A stretch of 18,453 bases of DNA, taken from positions 1 to 18,453 of the forward strand of contig CAZFAP010000098.1 of NCBI GenBank assembly GCA_964516325.1. Direction: 5' to 3'. The stretch's first letter is position 1. Each line of letters begins with the position of its first letter. A program made the position numbers and the translations under genes. The stretch comes from CAZFAP01 sp964516325. Lineage in GTDB: Bacteria > Auribacterota > JABMQX01. Shown here in pieces: positions 7,295 through 13,618 of this stretch. The notes under the pieces were generated by a model that saw only the letters and a program-made list of their open reading frames with translations, was not told the origin of the DNA and did not search any database.

Positions 7295-7603
7295 ATGGCC
7301 ACACTGTTTCTGATAGGCGACGAAGAGACCGTGCTCGGATTCCGGTTCGCCGGGGTCCGGGGGCACGTGGCAAAAGAAGCGTCGGAAGCGAGCGAACTGC
7401 TTCAGAAAGCTGTCCGAGATGAGGATGTCGGCATCATCGTCATTACCGAGAGAATCGCGGAAAGCATACGTCCCGAACTCGAAAGCTTCACGGCAAGACA
7501 GTCCCACGCGTTCGTGGTGGAAATTGCGGATAGCTCTGGCGCTTCGCCGACCCGGAAATCTCCGTCAGACATCATCCGGGAGGCGATCGGCATAAGCATC
7601 TGA
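7295..7603 (+). CDS. atpF: A/V-type ATPase central shaft subunit F
   Basis: A 102-residue protein with the short Rossmann-like layout of subunit F (NtpG/AtpF of A-type naming). It has an N-terminal strand MATLFLIGDEETVLGFRFAGV, then VGIIVITERIAESIRPELE in the middle, and a C-terminal tail SPSDIIREAIGISI that in this family forms the helix contacting D and the A3B3 head. Length is normal (about 100-110). It lies 51 bp after K and 7 bp before E, clearly within the operon. It is unrelated to the F-type 'AtpF' b subunit despite the shared letter. Confidence 0.92.
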   Translation: MATLFLIGDEETVLGFRFAGVRGHVAKEASEASELLQKAVRDEDVGIIVITERIAESIRPELESFTARQSHAFVVEIADSSGASPTRKSPSDIIREAIGISI

Positions 7604-7610
7604 GGAAAGA

Positions 7611-8336
7611 ATGCCCGAACGGAAACAGGATTTCGATAAAACAGTGAAAAGCCCACAGGCGGCTCACGTCGCTCGCGACCAGGGAAGCGAGAAGGACATC
7701 ACCCCCAGCAAGGCGTCCCTCTCCGTCCGCTTTTTCTGCGAGCAGATAGCCAAGGACGCACGGGAAGAAATCGAGAAAATCCTGGGCAGGGCGGAACTCT
7801 CAGCGAGGAGAAGGGCTGAGGAGGCGGAAAAGGAAGCGGTAGATGCCGCGAGGCAAATCGAAGGGGCCGCACACGACCAGGCCAAGAGCATCGAAACAAG
7901 GACTCTCGCTGGCGTCTCCCTGGAGATGAAAAAGACGATTTTGAGACTCCAATGGGAAATCATCGAGGAGGTTCTCGCGAGAACAAAAGCCAAGCTGACG
8001 GAGCTTAGGGGCACAAAGGAGTACGCCTCTTTTCTGAAAGAGCTGGCCGCGCAAGGAGTGAGGGCTTTGGGAGAGAATGAGTGCGTGCTGGTGCCCGGGG
8101 TCGAAGACCGCGATTTGTTCACCCCCGAACTCGTTCGGGAAATAGAAGAACTCCTCGGACGGACAAGCGGAAGGAAAGTCAAGCTGAGCGTCTCTTCGGA
8201 CCTTGCCCCGGAGGGCGCCGGAGTGCGGGTGTACTCCGGTACAAAGACGATGCTTTTCGATAACACGCTCGATGCGAGAATGGAGAGGCTCGCGGACGAA
8301 CTGAAGGCAGTGGTCGCAAGAGAGGTCTTTTCTTAA
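7611..8336 (+). CDS. atpE: A/V-type ATPase peripheral stalk subunit E
   Basis: A 241-residue protein with a long N-terminal coiled coil (about 40-120, charged segments such as LSARRRAEEAEKEAVDAARQ) and a C-terminal globular domain (about 135-241) typical of subunit E, including CVLVPGVEDRDLF and VYSGTKTMLFDNTLDARMER. The segment FDNTLDARMERLADEL is a clear family signature near the C-terminus. It pairs with subunit H as a peripheral stalk binding the top of subunit B. It is slightly longer than usual because of a 35-40 residue polar N-terminal extension (KTVKSPQAAHVARDQGSEKD). The ribosome binding site GAGGAAAG (7602-7609) overlaps the F stop codon, so the two are likely coupled. Confidence 0.93.
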   Translation: MPERKQDFDKTVKSPQAAHVARDQGSEKDITPSKASLSVRFFCEQIAKDAREEIEKILGRAELSARRRAEEAEKEAVDAARQIEGAAHDQAKSIETRTLAGVSLEMKKTILRLQWEIIEEVLARTKAKLTELRGTKEYASFLKELAAQGVRALGENECVLVPGVEDRDLFTPELVREIEELLGRTSGRKVKLSVSSDLAPEGAGVRVYSGTKTMLFDNTLDARMERLADELKAVVAREVFS

Positions 8337-8351
8337 GCGAAAGACGAAACC

Positions 8352-10145
8352 TTGGAAAAGAAGGTCATCGGTAGAATCAAAGACGTCAACGGTCCCGTTG
8401 TGGAGATCGGCGGGGTTTACGGCCCACAAATGGCTGAACTCGTGGAAGTCGGGCCGGACCACCTCATCGGAGAGATCGTGCGTCTCCACGGAGAGATGGC
8501 TGTCGCGCAGGTTTACGAGGACACAACTGGTTTGCGGCCCGGGCAGGAGGTGTGGGGTTCCGGCATGCCCCTTTCGGTGGAGCTGGGACCGGGGCTTCTG
8601 GGGACAATCTTCGACGGTGTCCAGCGAAGGCTGGAGGTGATACGGGACAGTTCCAACCAATACATACAAAAGGGAGTGCACGTAACCCCTCTCGACCGCG
8701 AAAGGAAATGGCATTTTCGCCCGGTTGTTCAGCCGGGACAAGAACTCAGGCCGGGAGAGATCCTCGGAACCGTGCAGGAAACGGAGGTCATCGAGCACAG
8801 GGTCATGCTGCCCCCTGAAGTCGGCGGAAGGCTCGAATGGGTTGCGCCCGAAGGGGAGTACACGATACAGGAGGTCGTGGCTGTCGTTCAAGCTGGAAAG
8901 AAATCCGTCGAGGTCCGCCTCAGCCACTGGTGGCCGGTCCGAAAGCACAGACCGTACAAAGAGAAGATGCCGCTCTCGATTCCTTTGCTGACGGGGCTGC
9001 GGGTAATTGACATGCTGTTCCCGATGGCCAAGGGAGGCGCCGTGGCGGTGCCCGGGGGTTTTGGGACGGGGAAAACAATCATTCAGCAATCCCTGGCGAA
9101 GTGGTGCGACGCGGACATCATTGTGTTCATCGGCTGCGGGGAAAGGGGAAACGAAATAACCGATATGCTCATCGAGTTCCCCAAGCTGATAGACCCCCGC
9201 TCGGGCAAGACGATGATGCAGCGGTCAATTATCATCGCCAACACGTCCAATATGCCCGTCGCCGCCCGCGAGGCGAGTATTTATACCGGAATCACGCTGG
9301 CGGAATATTATCGGGACATGGGCTACCACGTGGCGGTCATGGCAGATTCCACTTCCCGATGGGCGGAAGCCCTCCGAGAGCTTTCCGGGAGAATGGAGGA
9401 GATGCCCGCCGATGAGGGTTTTCCAGCCTATTTGCCATCCAGGTTGGCGGAGTTCTACGAGCGGGCGGGAATGGTCCGGACGCACAGCGGCAAGGTCGGC
9501 TCGGTTACAACCATCGGTTCCGTGTCGCCCCCGGGAGGCGATTTCTCCGAACCGGTGACGCAGCACACGAAGCGGTTCGTCCGGTGCTTCTGGGCGCTGG
9601 ACAGGGTGCTCGCGAATGCCCGGCACTATCCCGCGATAAGCTGGCTTGATAGTTACAGCGAATACACGCAAGAGGTCGCCGGGTGGTGGCAGGAGAACGT
9701 GTCGGAAGACTGGCTGGCGACCCGAAACGAAATCATGGAACTGCTCCAGAGAGAAGCGAGGCTCCAGCATGTGGTGAAACTCGTCGGACCCGACGTCTTG
9801 CCCGATAGCCAGAAGATTGTGCTGGAAACGTGCTCGCTTCTCAAAAACGCGTTTCTCCAGCAAAGCGTGTTCGATCCGGTGGACATGTACTCGGTCGCCG
9901 GCAAGCAGATGAAAATGTTGACCATCGTTCTCACGTTCTATCGAAAGGGAATGGCGAACATTAAGAAGGGCGCGACCCTGGTGCGGGTCAAGAGGATCAA
10001 GGTTTATCCGGAGATCGTCCGGATGAAGTCGGACGTGCCAAACGACCGTCCGGAGCTTCTTGACGAACTCCAGCGGAAGCTGGACAGGGCGCTTGACCAG
10101 ATTGGAGCTATCTATGAGCACGCCCCTGAGTCCGTCGGCGCCTGA
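8352..10145 (+). CDS. atpA: A/V-type ATPase catalytic subunit A
   Basis: The 597-residue nucleotide-hydrolysing/synthesising subunit of the A3B3 head. The N-terminal barrel starts VIGRIKDVNGPVVEIGG. The long family-specific insert ('non-homologous region') lies around 110-200. The Walker A loop is GGFGTGKT (235-242, K241), the catalytic glutamate is in GERGNE (E264), and the Walker B region is VAVMADSTSRWAEALRE (D332). The C-terminal helical domain ends PEIVRMKSDVPND and onward. Length is normal. The start is a TTG with a weak ribosome binding site, 15 nt after the subunit E stop. No ATG lies close to the conserved N-terminus, so TTG is the best choice. Its 3' end overlaps the start of subunit B by 32 nt. 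Confidence 0.97.
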   Translation: MEKKVIGRIKDVNGPVVEIGGVYGPQMAELVEVGPDHLIGEIVRLHGEMAVAQVYEDTTGLRPGQEVWGSGMPLSVELGPGLLGTIFDGVQRRLEVIRDSSNQYIQKGVHVTPLDRERKWHFRPVVQPGQELRPGEILGTVQETEVIEHRVMLPPEVGGRLEWVAPEGEYTIQEVVAVVQAGKKSVEVRLSHWWPVRKHRPYKEKMPLSIPLLTGLRVIDMLFPMAKGGAVAVPGGFGTGKTIIQQSLAKWCDADIIVFIGCGERGNEITDMLIEFPKLIDPRSGKTMMQRSIIIANTSNMPVAAREASIYTGITLAEYYRDMGYHVAVMADSTSRWAEALRELSGRMEEMPADEGFPAYLPSRLAEFYERAGMVRTHSGKVGSVTTIGSVSPPGGDFSEPVTQHTKRFVRCFWALDRVLANARHYPAISWLDSYSEYTQEVAGWWQENVSEDWLATRNEIMELLQREARLQHVVKLVGPDVLPDSQKIVLETCSLLKNAFLQQSVFDPVDMYSVAGKQMKMLTIVLTFYRKGMANIKKGATLVRVKRIKVYPEIVRMKSDVPNDRPELLDELQRKLDRALDQIGAIYEHAPESVGA

Positions 10146-11514
10146 GGAGAGAGAATACGTAGGATTGTCCGAGATCGTGGGGCCGGTCCTCGTCGTGGAG
10201 AACGTTCGGGGCGCGGGCTACAACGAACTCGTCGAAATCATCTCCGCCGACGGGAGCGTTCGGCATGGGCTGATCCTGGAAACGTCCGAGACAATGACCG
10301 TCGTGCAGGTCTTCGAGGGGACCGCCGGGCTTTCTCTCAACGACACGCGTGTCCGTTTCCGGGCAAGGCCGCTCGAGATCGGCGTCACCCGGGATGTGCT
10401 CGGACGAATCTTCGATGGAGCCGGGCGTCCGCTGGATGACCTCCCTGACCCCCTCGGCCAGGATAAGCGGGACGTGAACGGTCTCCCCATTAACCCCACG
10501 GCAAGAGACTATCCTCGCAAGTTCATCCAGACCGGCCTTTCCGCAATTGACGGCATGAATACCCTCATCCGCGGGCAGAAACTTCCGATCTTCTCGGGGA
10601 GCGGTCTTCCTCACAATGAGATAGCCGCTCAGATTGCTCGACAAGCCAAGATAGTCGGCGAGGACGCAGGCTTTGCCGTTGTTTTTGCCGCCATGGGAAT
10701 CAAATACGACGTGGCCCGCTTCTTTATGGAGAGCTTCGAGCGTTCGGGCGTTCTGGAGAATGTCGTGCTCTTCCTGAACCTTGCCGATGACCCACCGATT
10801 GAGCGGCTCGTGACGCCCCGAACCGCCCTGACGATTGCGGAGTTCCTCGCGTTTGAGGAGAATATGCACGTCCTGGTCATCCTGACGGACATGTCGAACT
10901 ACTGCGAGGCGCTGAGGGAGATTTCGACGGCGCGCAGCGAGATACCAAGCAGGAAGGGGTATCCGGGTTACCTATATAGCGATTTAGCAAGCATTTACGA
11001 AAGAGCAGGGATGATTCGCGGTCTCCCGGGCTCCATCACGCAAATGCCCATTTTGACGATGCCAAATGACGACATCACGCATCCCGTTCCGGACCTTACA
11101 GGATACATAACCGAAGGACAAATCGTCCTCGAGCGTGAACTCCACCAGAAAGGCGTCTATCCCCCCATTGCGGGACTCCCGTCGCTGTCGAGGCTTATGA
11201 AGGACGGAATTGGGGAGGGAATGACGCGAGGGGACCATGCTACCATAGCAAGTCAACTCTTCGCCGCCTACGCGCACGTAAAGGAGGTGCGAGCCCTGGC
11301 GGCGGTGATCGGAGAGGAGGAATTGAGTCCGCTCGACCATCAGTATCTTGAGTTTGGCGAAGCCTTCGAGCACCGCTTCCTTGCCCAAGGGCAGTATGAG
11401 GAGCGGTCTATCGAGCAGACCCTCGACCGGGGGTGGGACGTTATATCCATACTCCCGGAAGAAGAACTCACGCGGGTCAGTCAGGAGTATCTGGACAAGT
11501 ATTATCGGCGGTGA
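10114..11514 (+). CDS. atpB: A/V-type ATPase regulatory (non-catalytic) subunit B
   Basis: A 466-residue partner of subunit A in the hexameric head. It has the family start YVGLSEIVGPVLVVENVRG (about residue 15), the degenerate nucleotide loop FSGSGLPHNEIAAQIARQA (from F160) in place of a Walker A, and the signature YPGYLYSDLASIYERAG (283-299). The degenerate loop marks it as B and not as a second catalytic subunit. The open frame begins further upstream, but ATG 10114 has GGAG 6 nt before it and leaves about 14 residues before the conserved Y, slightly more than usual. It overlaps the end of A by 32 nt in another frame, which suggests coupled, roughly equal translation of A and B, as needed for A3B3. 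Confidence 0.96.
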   Translation: MSTPLSPSAPEEREYVGLSEIVGPVLVVENVRGAGYNELVEIISADGSVRHGLILETSETMTVVQVFEGTAGLSLNDTRVRFRARPLEIGVTRDVLGRIFDGAGRPLDDLPDPLGQDKRDVNGLPINPTARDYPRKFIQTGLSAIDGMNTLIRGQKLPIFSGSGLPHNEIAAQIARQAKIVGEDAGFAVVFAAMGIKYDVARFFMESFERSGVLENVVLFLNLADDPPIERLVTPRTALTIAEFLAFEENMHVLVILTDMSNYCEALREISTARSEIPSRKGYPGYLYSDLASIYERAGMIRGLPGSITQMPILTMPNDDITHPVPDLTGYITEGQIVLERELHQKGVYPPIAGLPSLSRLMKDGIGEGMTRGDHATIASQLFAAYAHVKEVRALAAVIGEEELSPLDHQYLEFGEAFEHRFLAQGQYEERSIEQTLDRGWDVISILPEEELTRVSQEYLDKYYRR

Positions 11515-11679
11515 GTCGCCCAAGGCCGCCGGGAATTGGACGAGACCGGAGTCGTGAGGGAACACGGCTTGTCCGGGCGGCTCCTCGGGGCCAAGTGGCT
11601 GGATTGTCAGTTGCGGCTCAGCTTAGGGCGGTCGGAACGTGAGGCTGCCCCGGCATATTCAAATGGCTTACAGGTAGAT

Positions 11680-12324
11680 ATGGCGCGTTACGGTGTCGCA
11701 CCAACTAAGACCAATTTGCTCAGGCTAAGGACGGAACACTCCTTCGTCCGCGAGGGGCACCGGCTTCTGGAGCAGAAGAAGGACATTTTGATGGCGGAGC
11801 TGATGGCGCTGGTGGATAGCGCGAGGGCAGCCGAAGAGGAAATGGACGCAGCTCTGAGATCGGCTTTTGAGTCGCTTCGGCGAGCGTCGGTCCGCATGGG
11901 AAGAACGGCCCTCGTCCAAACCGCGTCCGCCGTGAACGTCAGCAGCGAAGTCTCGGCTTCGACTCGGCGTGTCATGGGCGTGACACTACCGGTCGTGCGG
12001 ATTTCCGTGCCTTCGCTGTCACCCAGCTTCAGCCTGGGAGAGACCAGCTTCTGGGTTGACGAGGTTACGGTGCGGTTCAGGGACGCCCTGAAACCGCTTG
12101 CGACTCTGGTTCAGACAAAGGTTTCCCTCAAGCGCCTCGCGAATGAGGTCAAGAAGACCATCCGACGGGTCAACGCGCTGGAGAGGATCGCCATTCCCGA
12201 CCTGGAAGAGAGTCTGAAGTACATCACCGACGTTTTGGACGAGATGGACCGAGGAGCTTTTTTCACAATGAAGCTCGTGAAGAACCGTCTTGCGCAAAGG
12301 AGGGCGGAGCGTGGAAGGCTCTGA
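11680..12324 (+). CDS. atpD: A/V-type ATPase central shaft subunit D
   Basis: A 214-residue, mainly helical central rotor shaft protein. The start MARYGVAPTKTNLLRLRTEH and the following LLEQKKDILMAELMALVD are characteristic of subunit D, as is the C-terminal helix VSLKRLANEVKKTIRRVNALERIAIPDLEESLKYI. N- and C-terminal helices form the coiled coil inside A3B3. The frame is open for a further 48 codons upstream (from 11536), but that part has no similarity to family N-termini, so I choose ATG 11680, with AGG about 6 nt upstream. The 165-bp B-D spacer is large for this operon and otherwise shows nothing clear. The 3' end overlaps the next gene by 14 nt. Confidence 0.93.
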   Translation: MARYGVAPTKTNLLRLRTEHSFVREGHRLLEQKKDILMAELMALVDSARAAEEEMDAALRSAFESLRRASVRMGRTALVQTASAVNVSSEVSASTRRVMGVTLPVVRISVPSLSPSFSLGETSFWVDEVTVRFRDALKPLATLVQTKVSLKRLANEVKKTIRRVNALERIAIPDLEESLKYITDVLDEMDRGAFFTMKLVKNRLAQRRAERGRL

Positions 12325-12811
12325 TTCGACCACAAGAAGAGGAGGCATATTAGTCTATATAGACGGGTCGGATACCTGCATCACGGCGGCGCAGTACGCG
12401 ATCTACCTGGCGAAATTGCTTTCCAAGCCGCTGACCGCGATGTATGTGGTTGACACGAAGGTCCTCGGAGACCTTGTCAAGGCGAGGATTTTCGTGAAGG
12501 AAGAGGCTTTTGACTACGAGTACGACCTCCAGCAGGACGGCAAGAGGTATCTGAGCTATGTCGAGCAGTTGGCGAAGGCAAAGGGGCTCCATTGCGACAC
12601 GCTGATTCTGAGGGGAGAGACGAATGTCGAGGTGGTGAAGAAGGCAGAGGAGATGCAGACGGAGATTTTGGTCCTCAACGAACTGGAGCAGCATCTCAGC
12701 AGGCGAGATTCCCACTTGGACGAGAAGGAAAGGATTCTGAGAAGGGTGAAGTGCACGGTTGTCATAGCCAAGGACGAAGAGAAGGTCGCGAGCTTGTATG
12801 AGAGCCTATGA
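12311..12811 (+). CDS. Universal stress protein (UspA) family protein, last gene of ATPase operon
   Basis: A 166-residue UspA-type alpha/beta protein: first strand GGILVYIDGSDTCITAAQYAIYLAKLL, then LTAMYVVDTKVL, the second half CDTLILRGETNVEVVKKAEE, and the closing strand CTVVIAKDEE. In ATP-binding Usp proteins a G-x2-G-x9-G-S/T loop follows the strand here read as EILVLNE. This protein has ELEQHLSRRDSHLDEKERIL instead, so the loop is lost and it probably does not bind ATP in the classical way. A strong AAAGGAGG, inside the subunit D gene, lies about 7 nt before GTG 12311, so I choose that start over the upstream TTG at 12290. The 14-nt overlap with D suggests translational coupling. A role in regulating or assembling the ATPase is possible but only inferred. 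Confidence 0.82.
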   Translation: MEGSDSTTRRGGILVYIDGSDTCITAAQYAIYLAKLLSKPLTAMYVVDTKVLGDLVKARIFVKEEAFDYEYDLQQDGKRYLSYVEQLAKAKGLHCDTLILRGETNVEVVKKAEEMQTEILVLNELEQHLSRRDSHLDEKERILRRVKCTVVIAKDEEKVASLYESL

Positions 12812-12820
12812 GGAGTTTGT

Positions 12821-12837
12821 CCTCGGCCGTCGGCGAG
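12821..12837 (+). terminator. Hairpin after the UspA-like gene
   Basis: CCTCG(G)CC pairs with GGCGAGG (12821-12837) with one bulged G and a 3-nt loop, 9 nt after the stop codon. It is G+C-rich but has no T-run, so termination of the ATPase operon here is only a possibility. Confidence 0.3.
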
Positions 12838-12862
12838 GGGGCCGCTGATGGCGTGTGGGAAT

Positions 12863-12891
12863 CTGACTACGAAGCAGGTGAACGCCATAAC
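12863..12891 (+). promoter_or_regulatory. Candidate promoter for folE
   Basis: CTGACT (12863-12868, 4 of 6 to TTGACA) and CATAAC (12886-12891, 4 of 6 to TATAAT) are separated by 17 nt. The predicted start point, about 12898, falls inside the 20-bp palindrome at 12895-12914. Both hexamers are moderate, so this is a candidate only. Confidence 0.3.
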
Positions 12892-12894
12892 TGA

Positions 12895-12914
12895 AATGTT
12901 CCACGTGGAACATT
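12895..12914. promoter_or_regulatory. Perfect 20-bp palindrome, parS-like site
   Basis: AATGTTCCACGTGGAACATT is an exact palindrome. Its inner 16 bp, TGTTCCACGTGGAACA, differs at one position from the chromosomal ParB-binding consensus TGTTNCACGTGAAACA, and the change makes the site fully symmetrical. Symmetrical forms of this kind are known among parS sites, as I recall for pseudomonads. It lies in the 160-bp space between the UspA-like gene and folE. The alternative is an operator for a dimeric regulator of folE. No parA or parB lies in the window. Confidence 0.6.
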
Positions 12915-12971
12915 CGCCAAGGTGACAAGGGTTCTCATTTCAGCATCGTCGGCACGCGATTCACAGGAGAG

Positions 12972-13544
12972 ATGATGATAGGGCAAGAAGGAACAATCGC
13001 AAAGATTGCGGAGCAACTGATCGTGGAGCTGGGGGAAGACCCAACCCGCCCCGGTCTTCTGAAAACGCCGGACCGAGTGGAAAGGTCTCTTCGGTTTCTG
13101 ACGAGCGGCTACAGCCAGAAGGTCGAGGATGTAATCAACGGCGCCATATTCGAGCAGGACTACGACGAGATGATCGTCCTGCGAGACATCGCCCTCTTCA
13201 GCCTGTGCGAGCATCATCTTCTCCCTTTCTACGGGAAATGCCACATCGCCTACATCCCGCGTCGTCGGGTCATTGGTTTGAGCAAGCTACCGCGGGTCGT
13301 GGAGATTTTCTCACGCAGGCTTCAGATTCAGGAGCGGTTGACTCGCGAGATAGCGAACTGCCTTCATGAGCACCTGAATCCCTTTGGCGTCGCGGTTGTC
13401 ATCGAGGCATTGCACCTGTGCATCGCGATGCGAGGAGTGGAGAAGCAGAACGCCATCGTGATCACAAGCGAGATGCTCGGGGGATTCAGGACGAAGGCGT
13501 CAACCCGCGCTGAGTTCCTGCACTTCCTCAGGAGGAACCCGTGA
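12972..13544 (+). CDS. folE: GTP cyclohydrolase I
   Basis: Converts GTP to 7,8-dihydroneopterin triphosphate, the first step towards tetrahydrofolate and, in many bacteria, queuosine. The 190-residue protein has the normal core: GEDPTRPGLLKTPDRV (21-36), the zinc and catalytic segment FSLCEHHLLPFYGKCHIAYIP (C79 and H82 as ligands), VIGLSKLPR (100-108), then LHLCIAMRGV with the third zinc ligand C150, and TSEMLGGF. All three zinc ligands are intact, so this is the zinc-type FolE. AGGAG (12965-12969) is 2 nt from the first ATG and 5 nt from the second (12975), which is the likelier start and would shorten the protein by one residue. No folate genes are adjacent. Confidence 0.97.
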   Translation: MMIGQEGTIAKIAEQLIVELGEDPTRPGLLKTPDRVERSLRFLTSGYSQKVEDVINGAIFEQDYDEMIVLRDIALFSLCEHHLLPFYGKCHIAYIPRRRVIGLSKLPRVVEIFSRRLQIQERLTREIANCLHEHLNPFGVAVVIEALHLCIAMRGVEKQNAIVITSEMLGGFRTKASTRAEFLHFLRRNP

Positions 13545-13610
13545 CGCAGGCATCCCCGCCTGCATTCCCTGGTTTGGCTCTGGATGAAGATGCAGGCGGG
13601 GACGCCTGCG
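13545..13610. terminator. Long near-perfect hairpin between convergent genes, likely bidirectional terminator
   Basis: A 21-nt arm (13545-13565, containing GCATCCCCGCCTGC) directly after the folE stop is complementary to 13590-13610 (containing GCAGGCGGGGACGCCTGC) with one mismatch, around a 24-nt loop. The element ends 8 nt before the stop of the convergent regulator gene, so one hairpin could serve both strands. The right arm, with the adjacent GCTACC, resembles a dispersed repeat I recall from several uncultured bacterial lineages. Confidence 0.7.
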
Positions 13611-13618
13611 CTACCGAC

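Noticed and set aside
7800..9089. 429-codon minus-strand open frame opposite subunits E and A
   Set aside because: Antisense shadow of two firmly identified genes in high-G+C sequence, with no recognisable domain.
9225..10121. 298-codon minus-strand open frame opposite subunit A
   Set aside because: Shadow of the catalytic subunit gene, whose motifs are complete on the + strand.
11536..11679. 48-codon N-terminal extension of subunit D
   Set aside because: The family start MARYGVAPTKTNLL begins at 11680, and the upstream sequence has no similarity to subunit D N-termini.
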